From an uncultured Ilumatobacter sp. (GTDB lineage: Bacteria > Actinomycetota > Acidimicrobiia > Acidimicrobiales > Ilumatobacteraceae): a DNA stretch of 51,750 bases. Shown piece by piece: positions 8,342 to 17,234 of this stretch. The translations under genes and the position numbers were made by a program. Below the pieces are notes generated by a model, which was given only the letters and a program-made list of their open reading frames with translations, did not search any database and had not been told where the DNA came from. The stretch lies in contig CALCXK010000029.1 in the NCBI GenBank assembly GCA_937905835.1, positions 1 through 51,750 of the forward strand. The letters run 5' to 3'. Position 1 is the stretch's first letter, and every line of letters begins with the position of its first letter.

Positions 8342-9798
8342 CTGCCACCAACAAGTGGGCCCCGAGCCACGAGTGCGAGGTACTGGTCATCGGCTCCGGA
8401 GCAGGTGGCGCCACGACTGCGGCGATTCTTGCCGAAGCCGGTCACGACGTCCTCATCATCGAGGAGGGGCCGTGGGTCGACCAGGGCGAAGTTGTGCCTT
8501 TCTCGCTCGAGCAGATGGACCGTCAGTACCGATCAGGTGGCGTCACCGTGGCACTCGGTGTTCCATCGATCGCCTACACCGAAGGCCGTTGCGCCGGAGG
8601 GGGTACCGAGGTCAACAGCGGCCTGTATCGCCGTCCGCCGGAACAGGCGATTACCCGTTGGCGGAGCGACTATGAGATCGACGACTTCGACGCTGACGAC
8701 TTGCTGGCGATCTGCGAAGAGGTCGAAGCGCAACTGACCGTGCAGACCGTGCCCGGCGAGCACACCAGAGCCAGTGAGATTCTGCGCGATGGTGCAGCCG
8801 CGCTGGGGTGGCAGCACGACGAGAGCCCACGCTGGATGTCGTATCCAGAGGGCGGGCGCGCCGTCGACGGCAAGCGCCAGAGCATGACGCGTACGTACCT
8901 GCCGCGAGCCTTTGCGGCGGGGGCCCGGATGCTCACCGAACACCGACTCGATCGGCTCGTGATGTCCGGTGGCGAGTCCACCGGCGCTCAATTGTCAGCG
9001 ACTGCCACTGGTGTCGATCAACCGACCACGATCACGTTTCAGAGCGTCTTTGTCTGCGGTGGAGCCATCCAAACTCCGGCGATCTTGCAGCGCGCCGGCT
9101 TCCGCCATCGGGTCGGCCGCACGCTCGCCGTCCACCCCACCGTCAAGCTCGCCGCCCGGTTCGACGAGAACGTCAACACCCCTGACGACGTCCCCGTGTT
9201 CCAGGTCAAAGAGTTTGCCCCCGGCATCTCGTTCGGCGGCTCTGCAAGCCATCCGGGCTTGGTTGCGCTGTCGTTGATCGACAATTGGCGTGACTTCGGC
9301 GCGACGGTGACCGCCTGGCCCGAGTTGGCCATCTATTACGCCGCCATCACGAGCCAGGGCCGCGGCTGGGTGCAGGCAATCCCCGGCGTCCGAGACCCGA
9401 TCGTCACGTATCGACTGACCAAACGCGATCGTGCGCTCCTGGGCCAAGGCCTGGCCCGCCTTGCGCTCCTCATGCTCGAGGCCGGCGCTGCCGAGGTGTA
9501 CCCGTCGTTCAAGCAGGCGCCTCTCGTCCGGAATCGTGCTGACCTCGCCAAAATGACCGCTGCGTTCGCCGCCACGAAGGCCAGCGTCATGACCGTGCAT
9601 CTTTGCTCGACTGCACCAATGGGCGAGAACTACAACCGGACCGCCACAGACAGCTTCGGCAAGGTCCACGGCGCGAGTAACGTGTGGGTCAACGATGCGG
9701 CATTGCTTCCTGACGCGCCAGGCGTCAACCCGCAGGCTTCGGTGATGGCCATCGCCATCCGGAACGCGCGGCGCTTTGCCGACGAACGAGCCGGATAA
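8338..9798 (+). CDS. GMC-family FAD-dependent oxidoreductase
   Basis: A 486-residue flavoprotein that oxidises an alcohol group. The start is ATG at 8338, overlapping the upstream stop by 4 bases; an ATG at 8299 would add 13 unlikely residues. The FAD-binding Rossmann motif VIGSGAGGATTAAILAEAG begins near residue 16, and the GMC segment CAGGGTEVNSGLYRRPP lies near residue 90. The C-terminal GMC domain shows HLCSTAPMG, then KVHGASNVWVNDAALLPD and GVNPQASVMAIA, which hold the usual active-site His and Asn. It sits between a polyprenyl-phosphate sugar synthase homologue and two SDR genes, so a lipid-linked or sugar alcohol substrate is possible but unproven. Confidence 0.85.
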   Translation: MTATNKWAPSHECEVLVIGSGAGGATTAAILAEAGHDVLIIEEGPWVDQGEVVPFSLEQMDRQYRSGGVTVALGVPSIAYTEGRCAGGGTEVNSGLYRRPPEQAITRWRSDYEIDDFDADDLLAICEEVEAQLTVQTVPGEHTRASEILRDGAAALGWQHDESPRWMSYPEGGRAVDGKRQSMTRTYLPRAFAAGARMLTEHRLDRLVMSGGESTGAQLSATATGVDQPTTITFQSVFVCGGAIQTPAILQRAGFRHRVGRTLAVHPTVKLAARFDENVNTPDDVPVFQVKEFAPGISFGGSASHPGLVALSLIDNWRDFGATVTAWPELAIYYAAITSQGRGWVQAIPGVRDPIVTYRLTKRDRALLGQGLARLALLMLEAGAAEVYPSFKQAPLVRNRADLAKMTAAFAATKASVMTVHLCSTAPMGENYNRTATDSFGKVHGASNVWVNDAALLPDAPGVNPQASVMAIAIRNARRFADERAG

Positions 9799-9817
9799 TC
9801 ATGATGCAGACACTTCG

Positions 9818-10873
9818 ATGAGTCAACAGCTTGCCCCTCCAGACGTCACCGTGATCACGGGTGCCGGCGGTTGGCTCGGCACAGGGCTGGTCGCTGCGTT
9901 CCTCTCCGACGACCACGAGTACCAACGAGCGGGCCGACTTCGGCTGCTCGTCCGTGACCCTGCCGACGCAGTAGTACTGCGTGCGGCAAGTGATCGTGTC
10001 GAGGTCGTCATCGGCGACATCAGCAGCGCCGACACAGCACGGGATCTGTTCCGCGGTCTTCACGATGTCGACGCGGTCGATGTGATCCACACCGCCGGCA
10101 TCATTCATCCCGACAAGATGGCCGACTTCGATGCCGTCAACCATCAGGGCACCGAACACATCCTCCGAGCCGCCGAGAACGCCGGCGTCCGACGTATGGT
10201 CCACGTGTCGTCGAACAGTCCGTTCGGCACCAACGCCGACGTCGCCGACACGTTCGGTCACGACGAACCATTCCACCCGTACTTCGGCTACGGACGCTCC
10301 AAGATGGATGCCGAACTCCGAGTTCAAGATGCTGTCGATCGCGGGCTGAACGTCGTGATGGTTCGCCCACCCTGGTTCTATGGTCCGCACCAGCCGGCTC
10401 GTCAGACCACGTTCTTCACACTGGTTCGCACGGGCAGGTTCCCGGTGCTCGGCGGCGGCCATCAGCGCCGATCGATGGTCTTCATCGACAACCTAATTGA
10501 AGGCATTGTGCGGGCCGAATTGACACCGACGGCTCCGGGCCTCGCATGGTGGATTGCCGACGAGCGTGCGTACACCGTGTCTGAAATCGTCGAGACGGTG
10601 GGTCGTGCGCTCACCGCCGAGGGCTACGACGTCAAGCCGAACCGGCTCAAGCTCCCAAACGTCGTCGGTGACATCGCCGAGCGGATCGACGCGGTCTTCC
10701 AGCGGGTCGACAAATACAATCAGCAGTTCCACGTACTTGGCGAGATGAACAAGACAATCGCCGTCGACATCAGTGCGGCACAGCGTGACCTCGGCTACTC
10801 CCCCGACGTGTCGCTCTATGACGGCATGCGACGCAGCATCCAGTGGTGCCGCGAGCAGGGCATCGAGCTATGA
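9818..10873 (+). CDS. NAD(P)-dependent epimerase/dehydratase-like extended SDR (1)
   Basis: An extended short-chain dehydrogenase of 351 residues, related to nucleotide-sugar epimerases and 3-beta-hydroxysteroid dehydrogenases. The cofactor motif TGAGGWLGTGL is near residue 14, the catalytic Ser region is VHVSSNSPFG and the Tyr-Lys pair is in YGRSKMDAE. The ATG at 9818 is preferred over an in-frame TTG at 9776 that lies inside the previous gene. It ends by overlapping a second SDR gene. Substrate cannot be assigned; the YGRSK form and the HPxxxxxxRRSMVFIDNL region resemble sugar/steroid SDRs. Confidence 0.82.
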   Translation: MSQQLAPPDVTVITGAGGWLGTGLVAAFLSDDHEYQRAGRLRLLVRDPADAVVLRAASDRVEVVIGDISSADTARDLFRGLHDVDAVDVIHTAGIIHPDKMADFDAVNHQGTEHILRAAENAGVRRMVHVSSNSPFGTNADVADTFGHDEPFHPYFGYGRSKMDAELRVQDAVDRGLNVVMVRPPWFYGPHQPARQTTFFTLVRTGRFPVLGGGHQRRSMVFIDNLIEGIVRAELTPTAPGLAWWIADERAYTVSEIVETVGRALTAEGYDVKPNRLKLPNVVGDIAERIDAVFQRVDKYNQQFHVLGEMNKTIAVDISAAQRDLGYSPDVSLYDGMRRSIQWCREQGIEL

Positions 10874-11919
10874 CCAGGTATCTCGTCACCGGAGGGAGCG
10901 GCTACTTCGGTTCACTGATTACGCAGCGCCTGCATGCAGCGGGCGAAACGGTGCGCGTGCTCGACATCAACGATGCGCACGACCGGCCGACCGACGTCGA
11001 GTTCATCCAGGGCGATGTCCGTGATATCGATGTGGTGCGCGAAGCGGTCGATGGCATCGACGTTGTCTTGAATAACGTGGCGCAGGTGCCGCTCGCTCAG
11101 GATGAGTACCTGCTTCGGTCGGTCAACGTTGACGGAACAGTCAACCTGCTTGAGGCCAGCGCAGCGAGCGGCGTCCGTAAGGTCGTGCACACCTCGTCGA
11201 GCGCCGTGTTTGGCGTTCCCAAGGCCAACCCGGTGTTGCCAACCACCGTGCCGTCGCCGATGGAGGCGTATGGCCATGCCAAGCTCGCTGCCGAGTGGGC
11301 CTGCCTCGGAGCAGCCCGGCAAGGCCTGGACGTGTCGATCGTCCGGCCGCGCACCATTCTCGGCCACGGTCGCCTCGGTATTTTCGGCATCCTGTTCGAC
11401 TGGATTGCCGACGGGCACGATCCGATCGTGCTGGGCAACGGCACCAACCGCTACCAGTTCGTGCACAGCGACGATCTTGCCGACGTGTGCCTGATCGCGG
11501 CCGAGGCTGAATCCCCTGGGGTGTTCAATGTCGGCACCGATCGGTTCGGCACAATGCGCGAGACCCTCGACGCCCTCTGCACTCACGCTGGCACTGGCTC
11601 CGAAGTCCGTTCGCTCCCGGCCGGCCCGACCAGCCTCGCCATGTCGCTCACCGCAAAGCTGGGGCTTGCTCCGTTCGCTCCGTACCACTGGATGATGTAC
11701 TCAAAGTCGATGTGGTTCGACCTGGAACACCTCGAAACGCAGCTCGGGTGGACGCCGCAATGGTCGACGGCTGACATGTTCGCGCAGAGCTACGACTGGT
11801 TCCTCGAGCATCGTGCAGCAACGCGCGATGCCAACGCTTCGCATCATCGGCGGACCTCAAAGCAAGGCGTACTGGGGCTCGCAAAACGCATGTCGAGCTT
11901 GCTCCCAGCGGCACGGTGA
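10870..11919 (+). CDS. NAD(P)-dependent epimerase/dehydratase-like extended SDR (2)
   Basis: A second extended SDR of 349 residues, distantly similar in layout to its upstream neighbour. The start ATG at 10870 overlaps the preceding stop by 4 bases. It has the TGGSGYFGSL cofactor motif at residues 8-17, a VHTSSSAVFG strand with the catalytic Ser, and YGHAKLAAE with the Tyr-Lys pair. The C-terminal part (LEHLETQLGWTPQWS) is typical of nucleotide-sugar epimerases. It probably acts on a sugar nucleotide or lipid-linked sugar within this glycan operon. The next gene starts 20 bases later. Confidence 0.83.
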   Translation: MTRYLVTGGSGYFGSLITQRLHAAGETVRVLDINDAHDRPTDVEFIQGDVRDIDVVREAVDGIDVVLNNVAQVPLAQDEYLLRSVNVDGTVNLLEASAASGVRKVVHTSSSAVFGVPKANPVLPTTVPSPMEAYGHAKLAAEWACLGAARQGLDVSIVRPRTILGHGRLGIFGILFDWIADGHDPIVLGNGTNRYQFVHSDDLADVCLIAAEAESPGVFNVGTDRFGTMRETLDALCTHAGTGSEVRSLPAGPTSLAMSLTAKLGLAPFAPYHWMMYSKSMWFDLEHLETQLGWTPQWSTADMFAQSYDWFLEHRAATRDANASHHRRTSKQGVLGLAKRMSSLLPAAR

Positions 11920-11938
11920 CACCAGTGGGCCCGGTGCA

Positions 11939-14900
11939 ATGACACGCCTTGTTGAGCTGCTTCGGCAGCGGTCGACAACGGTATCGGTCGCCGTCCTGGC
12001 CTTGTTGGCCTTTCTACCGGCACTCACCGCTGCGCCAGGACGGATGCCGTCCGATTCAAAGCTGTACGTCTACCTCAACCCGGGTCGCTTCATCATCGAC
12101 ACGACGACGTCCTTCGATCCCCGCCAGTTCGCCGGCTGGGTACCGCATCAGCACATCGCCTACCTCTGGCCGACTGCTCCCTGGTTCTGGCTTTTCGAGA
12201 GACTCGGTGTGCCCGACTGGATTGCCCACCGGCTCTGGATCGGGACGCTCCTACTCGTGGGCGGGCTCGGCGTGCGATGGGTCAGCCGAGTGCTCGGCCT
12301 GGCCCCCGTTGCCGCACTCGTTGCAGCGCTCGTCTACCAACTCTCACCGTATGTGTTGCCGTACGTCTCCCGGACATCAGTGCTGCTGCTCCCCTGGGCT
12401 GGCCTCGGATGGATCGTCGGCCTCACCGTCTTGGCAGCCCAGCGCGGACGATGGCGCTTCCCAGCGGCAATCGCACTGGTCGTCCTGACGGTCGGCGCTG
12501 TCAATGCCACCGCGCTGGCAATGATCATTCCCGCGCCCACACTCTGGCTCGCCCACGCCGTCTGGAGCCGGTCAATCACCTGGCGCCGGGCGCTCGCAAC
12601 CGCCGGGAAAGTCGGTGTGCTGTCGACCGCCGTGTCGCTCTGGTGGATGACGATGTTGATTATTCAAGGTCGGCATGGTGGCGATGTGCTGGCCTACTCC
12701 GAGTCGCTGGAGTCGGTGTCGTTCACATCGACGTCCACCGAGGTGCTCCGTGGACTCGGCTATTGGCTGTTCTACGTCCGCGACTCTTTTGCCGCAACCA
12801 CCACCTCTTCGATCGACTATTTGATCTCGATTCCCGTCGTGATCGCCGGCTTCAGCCTTGTCGTGCTCTGCCTGCTGGGCATTGCGGTCAGTGAGTGGGA
12901 GCATCGTCGGTTTGCTGCGCTTCTCGTCGGGGCTGGCCTTGTGTTGGCCGTCGGAGTCCATCCGATCGACGACGCGTCCCCGCTGATGTCGGTGCTGCTC
13001 GGCGACCGCGAGAGTGGCTTGGCGTTGGCCTTGCGCAGCAGCACTCGGGCGGTTCCTGTACTGATGCTCGGGATGGCCTTTGGTGCAGCGTCGCTCGTGT
13101 CTGCCGTGCGAACAATGCAGTTTCGTTGCGGCCTAATCGGGTTCGGCGGGGCACGGGCATCGGTGGCAATGGCCGCAGTCTTCGGCCTGCTCGCCGTCGT
13201 CAACCTTCCGGCTCTCCGCAACGGTGGCTTTGTCGATCCGGCCCTCGAACGCGACCAGCAGCCACCCGATTCGTGGCTCGACGCTGCGGCGTCACTCGAC
13301 GCGCTTCCTGACGGTTACCGGGTGCTCCAGATTCCCGGCACGGAGTTCGGTTCCTACCAGTGGGGCTACACAGTCGATCAGCCGCTCCCCGCGCTCACCG
13401 ACCGTCCGCTCGTGACGCGTGACCTGCTCCCGCTCGGGAGCCCGGCGGCGATGGACCTCGTGTTCGCCCTCGACGACCGCGTCCAAGACGGCACGCTCGA
13501 CCCTGATGCGGTGGCACCGGTTGCCCGGTTGCTCGGTGTCGACACGATCTGGCTGACGAACGACGTGCAGTTCGATCGGTTTCGCCTGGCCCGGCCCGAG
13601 CCGGTCGCCGACTTACTTACACATGGCGGCGTCGACGGTCTCGGCAATCCGGCATCGTTTGGCGAGCCGACTGTGATGTTGCCTCACGTCCCGTACATCG
13701 ACGAGCAGTCGATCGGAGATTCGCGAGTCGGTACCGCCATTGCGCCGGTGCAGTTGTTGCCCGTGGGTGAAGCTGTCCCGACCGTGCGAGTTAAAGACGA
13801 GATTGTGATCGTGTCGGGCAGTGGCGACGGCCTGGTCGATGCTGCCGGCGCCGGCCTGATTGATGGCGCCGAGCTGATTCGCTACAGCGCATCGCTCGAC
13901 TCAGCCGAGATTGCCAACGAACTGGGTAATGGAGCGGTGCTGATCGTCACCGACTCAAACCGTGACCGTGCCCATCATTGGCGGAGTTCGCAAGACGTCC
14001 ACGGCGCCACCGAGTCGGGCGGCCCCGACACCGAGGTCCTTCGCTTCGAGCCCGCTGACCAACGACTCCCCGTCTTCGCCACAAACGAGGCGGCGACGCA
14101 GACCGTTGCGATTCAAGACGGTCCGGTTCGCGCTACTGCGAGCGCCTACGGCGAACCGTTCGCGTATCTCCCTGAACATCGGCCGGTGATGGCGATCGAC
14201 GGCGACCTCACCACGAGTTGGGTCGTGAGCGACCGTTTCTCCGCCATCGGAGAGTTCATCCGACTCGACGTGTCTTCCGACTTCGACCACGTCACGCTTC
14301 GCCAGCCTGATTCGCCGCACGGAACCAGAGTGATCACCGACGTCCGCATCGAAGGTGTCGGTGATTCGATCTTTGTTGCGCTTGATGAGCGCTCGCTCAC
14401 AGGCGAAGGACAGCGAATCGCCGTCCACGGTGTTGCAGGTTCGACGGTCGACATTGTGATTACGGGCACGAGCGCTCCTCAACCGCCCATCGCCGAAGCC
14501 ATCGGTGCCGTCGGATTCGCCGAGATCGAGGTGGGCCTCGGTCCGACGGTCGAAGTGATCCGTGTTCCGCACGACGCGACCGGTGTGGCTGCTGACCACC
14601 AACCGTCGTATGTCTTCACGCGTCTTCGCACCGATGCGCAAGATCGGTTCCGCAGCGATCCGGAGCCGACGCTCAATCGCCAGTTCGACGTGGCTACCGA
14701 CATGACATCAAATGTGGCGGTGACCTTGCGGGTTGCCCCGAGCGCATCAGACGAACTACTTGCTGCGCTTTTCGACGAGCGCGGACAAGCTTCTGGTCAC
14801 CTCGTTGGCACGCTGACAGCGCGAGGCCATGCTGCTGTCGATGGCGATCAGGCGACTGCCTGGATTACTCCGTTCGACGATGTCGTTGGCCAGTCGTTGA

Positions 14901-16180
14901 CCAATGTTGGTGGCGGTTCGTCGAAAAGTCTCCGCGTCACGCAATTGGTGGGCGATTACTCACCCGTCACCAAGCTCCGGATTGCCGACGGCAAGGGTGT
15001 CCTCGACATCGTTGTCGCGGGGCCTGAAGTCACCGTCCAGTTATCTCGCCATGTCGACGTGTCCCAAGCGAGTGTGACGATTCTCGAGATCGACGCGAGG
15101 CAGACCATCGACCGCCGATTCGGCGAACCCGTCACGCTGCCAGCCGCGATCAGTTCGATCGACTTTGTCGGGAGCACGATCAATCGATCGTCAGTTTTCG
15201 GCGCGAATGGTGAGTGCCGCACGGATCTTCTCGAACTCGACGGCCAGCCCCTGGGAGTTTCTGTTGCGTTCGACGTCGACACAGCGCTATCTGGTGATCA
15301 CGTCACGGTAAATGTCTGTGGTGGCCCACTCGATTTTGTTCGGGGAACGCATCGACTCTCGACAACAGCGGGACACATCTCTGGCATCGACATCGACCGC
15401 GTTGTGTTCGAGCCGGCCGAACCCGAAACCCCGGCGGGTCCAGCAATTGATCCGACCCAAACGGTGCTGGTCGAAAGCGCGCGCCACAGCCGCGTCGTCC
15501 ACGTTCCGCCATGCCCGACTGGTTGCTGGGTCGTGCTCGGCGAGGGCTTCAACGACGGTTGGGTGGCGAGTACCCGTGAGGGCACGCTGCCAGGCCCCGA
15601 ACTGGTCGACGGTAATGCAAACGGGTGGTGGATCGCCCCGACCGTGGCGCCGACAATTGTCGAGATCAGGTGGACACCGCAGCGCACGCTCTCGATCGCA
15701 CTGTTGGCCTCCTTGTTCGGGACTCTTGCCGCAATTGCGATTGTCATGCTCGACCGTCGTCGGTCGAGCGATCTGGCGCTGTCAGCACCGGAACCAAAGC
15801 TTGCGACGTGGAAACCTGACCCCCGACGATCAATCAGCATCATCGGCGCCATCGCCACGGTCAGCGTCGCACTCGTGGCCGGATGGGCCTGGGCACTTCC
15901 CGCCGCAGTCATTGCAACCGTCGCCATTGCCGTGGGCCGTTTCCGAGTCGTGGCCATGGCCGGATGGTTGATTGTGGCGGGGGTGTCGTTCGCCGTTGTC
16001 TACGTCGTCGGCGTCGAACGTCCCTTCCCGAACGCTGCCTGGCCAATTCGGTTCGAGCGGCTCCACGGCTGGACCCTGCTGGGCGTCATGCTCCTCATGT
16101 GCTCGGCGCTCACCGACCGACCTTCGGCAAGAGTGGTCACGTCGAAAGCCGATTCTGAGGTCAGACCAGTCCATGAATGA
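11939..16180 (+). CDS. AftD-like alpha-(1->3)-arabinofuranosyltransferase family protein (DUF3367)
   Basis: A very large membrane glycosyltransferase homologue (1413 residues). The N-terminal 430 residues are a GT-C-type membrane domain whose first loop reads MPSDSKLYVYLNPGRF, then FAGWVPHQHIAYLWPTAPWF, the pattern of mycobacterial AftD. An acidic GT-C residue is available at Asp39. A long extracytoplasmic part follows, with discoidin/F5-8C-like modules marked by AIDGDLTTSW near residue 755 and AVDGDQATAW near 967, and the C-terminus returns to the membrane with several helices. In mycobacteria AftD adds arabinose from decaprenyl-phosphoryl-arabinose to arabinan. That donor's pathway is encoded at 32809-36661. 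ATG at 11939 was chosen because upstream in-frame sequence overlaps the preceding gene. It ends inside the next gene's start. Confidence 0.82.
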   Translation: MTRLVELLRQRSTTVSVAVLALLAFLPALTAAPGRMPSDSKLYVYLNPGRFIIDTTTSFDPRQFAGWVPHQHIAYLWPTAPWFWLFERLGVPDWIAHRLWIGTLLLVGGLGVRWVSRVLGLAPVAALVAALVYQLSPYVLPYVSRTSVLLLPWAGLGWIVGLTVLAAQRGRWRFPAAIALVVLTVGAVNATALAMIIPAPTLWLAHAVWSRSITWRRALATAGKVGVLSTAVSLWWMTMLIIQGRHGGDVLAYSESLESVSFTSTSTEVLRGLGYWLFYVRDSFAATTTSSIDYLISIPVVIAGFSLVVLCLLGIAVSEWEHRRFAALLVGAGLVLAVGVHPIDDASPLMSVLLGDRESGLALALRSSTRAVPVLMLGMAFGAASLVSAVRTMQFRCGLIGFGGARASVAMAAVFGLLAVVNLPALRNGGFVDPALERDQQPPDSWLDAAASLDALPDGYRVLQIPGTEFGSYQWGYTVDQPLPALTDRPLVTRDLLPLGSPAAMDLVFALDDRVQDGTLDPDAVAPVARLLGVDTIWLTNDVQFDRFRLARPEPVADLLTHGGVDGLGNPASFGEPTVMLPHVPYIDEQSIGDSRVGTAIAPVQLLPVGEAVPTVRVKDEIVIVSGSGDGLVDAAGAGLIDGAELIRYSASLDSAEIANELGNGAVLIVTDSNRDRAHHWRSSQDVHGATESGGPDTEVLRFEPADQRLPVFATNEAATQTVAIQDGPVRATASAYGEPFAYLPEHRPVMAIDGDLTTSWVVSDRFSAIGEFIRLDVSSDFDHVTLRQPDSPHGTRVITDVRIEGVGDSIFVALDERSLTGEGQRIAVHGVAGSTVDIVITGTSAPQPPIAEAIGAVGFAEIEVGLGPTVEVIRVPHDATGVAADHQPSYVFTRLRTDAQDRFRSDPEPTLNRQFDVATDMTSNVAVTLRVAPSASDELLAALFDERGQASGHLVGTLTARGHAAVDGDQATAWITPFDDVVGQSLTNVGGGSSKSLRVTQLVGDYSPVTKLRIADGKGVLDIVVAGPEVTVQLSRHVDVSQASVTILEIDARQTIDRRFGEPVTLPAAISSIDFVGSTINRSSVFGANGECRTDLLELDGQPLGVSVAFDVDTALSGDHVTVNVCGGPLDFVRGTHRLSTTAGHISGIDIDRVVFEPAEPETPAGPAIDPTQTVLVESARHSRVVHVPPCPTGCWVVLGEGFNDGWVASTREGTLPGPELVDGNANGWWIAPTVAPTIVEIRWTPQRTLSIALLASLFGTLAAIAIVMLDRRRSSDLALSAPEPKLATWKPDPRRSISIIGAIATVSVALVAGWAWALPAAVIATVAIAVGRFRVVAMAGWLIVAGVSFAVVYVVGVERPFPNAAWPIRFERLHGWTLLGVMLLMCSALTDRPSARVVTSKADSEVRPVHE

Positions 16181-17234
16181 CCATCGGTATCACCCGGCGC
16201 TCGACGGCCTCCGTGCGGTTGCAGTCATCTGCGTCGTGCTCTTTCATGCAGGTGCCACGTCGGGCTTGGCCGACCTCGCACCGGGCGGTTTCATCGGCGT
16301 CTCGGTTTTCTTCACACTGTCGGGCTACCTGGTCATGACCGTGCTACTTCGCGAGATCGCCGACTCCGGCGGCCTCGACGTGAGCCGGTTCTGGGCACGG
16401 CGCATCAGGCGATTGGCGCCGGCGTCGCTCACCGTAGTGGTCGGCGCCGTCGTGCTCGCTCCTTTGTTCTGGACAGGCTTTCGCTGGGTCGATGCCGCTG
16501 CCGGAATATTCGGTTACACGAACTGGCACGTGATCGTTTCCGGCGAGGGGCAATTACTCCGGACGATCGTCGGCCCGCTGGGCCCGTTCTGGTCGCTGGC
16601 GGTCGAAGAGCAGTTCTACGTACTTCTCACCATCGCTGTGCTTGTCGCGGTCCATACGAAGCAACCGGTGAGAACGTTGTCGTTCATGGTGATCGCCGGG
16701 TGGATCGGCTCCCTGCTCGTGCAACTCTTGCTATCCGGCCCGCAGCTCCGAGTCGAGTTCGGGACCGATGCTCGTGGCACCGAACTGCTGGCTGGGTGCG
16801 GCCTCGCGCTGGTGCTCCACGTTCGCCCTGAGGCACTGCGGCAATCAACCGTTTGGCTCGTGCCAGCCGGCATCGTCGGGTTCGTTGCGATCCTCGCGCT
16901 CGCCTCGACCACCGACTACGACCCACCGTGGTTACTCCGGGGCGGCTACGCAGCCGTGTCGGTTGTCAGCGCGGTACTCGTGGCCTCGCTGTTGCTTCCC
17001 GGCCCACTCACGTGGCTCTTGGCTCAGGCGCCGTTCGTGGCAGTCGGCCGGATGAGCTACTCGTTGTACGTGGTCCACTGGCCGATCATCCTGATCATGA
17101 CCAGCGATCGCATCGGGATCGATGGCTGGCCGCTCCTTGTTGTCAAGGTCGTTGCATCGTTGGTTGCGGCCACCGTGCTGCACCTGACAATCGAGCAGCC
17201 GATGCGGGCCAAGCGGACATCAATTGTTCAGTGA
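16173..17234 (+). CDS. Membrane acyltransferase, family 3 (OafA/NodX type)
   Basis: A polytopic acyltransferase of 353 residues that would O-acylate an envelope sugar. The family opening motif is visible as YHPALDGLRAVAVICVVLFHA, followed by GFIGVSVFFTLSGYLV and the conserved ARRIRRLAPA. The mid-protein motif GPFWSLAVEEQFYVL and the late YSLYVVHWPIIL also fit. The ATG at 16173 overlaps the preceding AftD-like gene by 8 bases, so the two are likely coupled. It lacks the C-terminal SGNH domain of larger relatives. Its 3' end overlaps a convergent gene by 15 bases. Confidence 0.87.
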   Translation: MNDHRYHPALDGLRAVAVICVVLFHAGATSGLADLAPGGFIGVSVFFTLSGYLVMTVLLREIADSGGLDVSRFWARRIRRLAPASLTVVVGAVVLAPLFWTGFRWVDAAAGIFGYTNWHVIVSGEGQLLRTIVGPLGPFWSLAVEEQFYVLLTIAVLVAVHTKQPVRTLSFMVIAGWIGSLLVQLLLSGPQLRVEFGTDARGTELLAGCGLALVLHVRPEALRQSTVWLVPAGIVGFVAILALASTTDYDPPWLLRGGYAAVSVVSAVLVASLLLPGPLTWLLAQAPFVAVGRMSYSLYVVHWPIILIMTSDRIGIDGWPLLVVKVVASLVAATVLHLTIEQPMRAKRTSIVQ

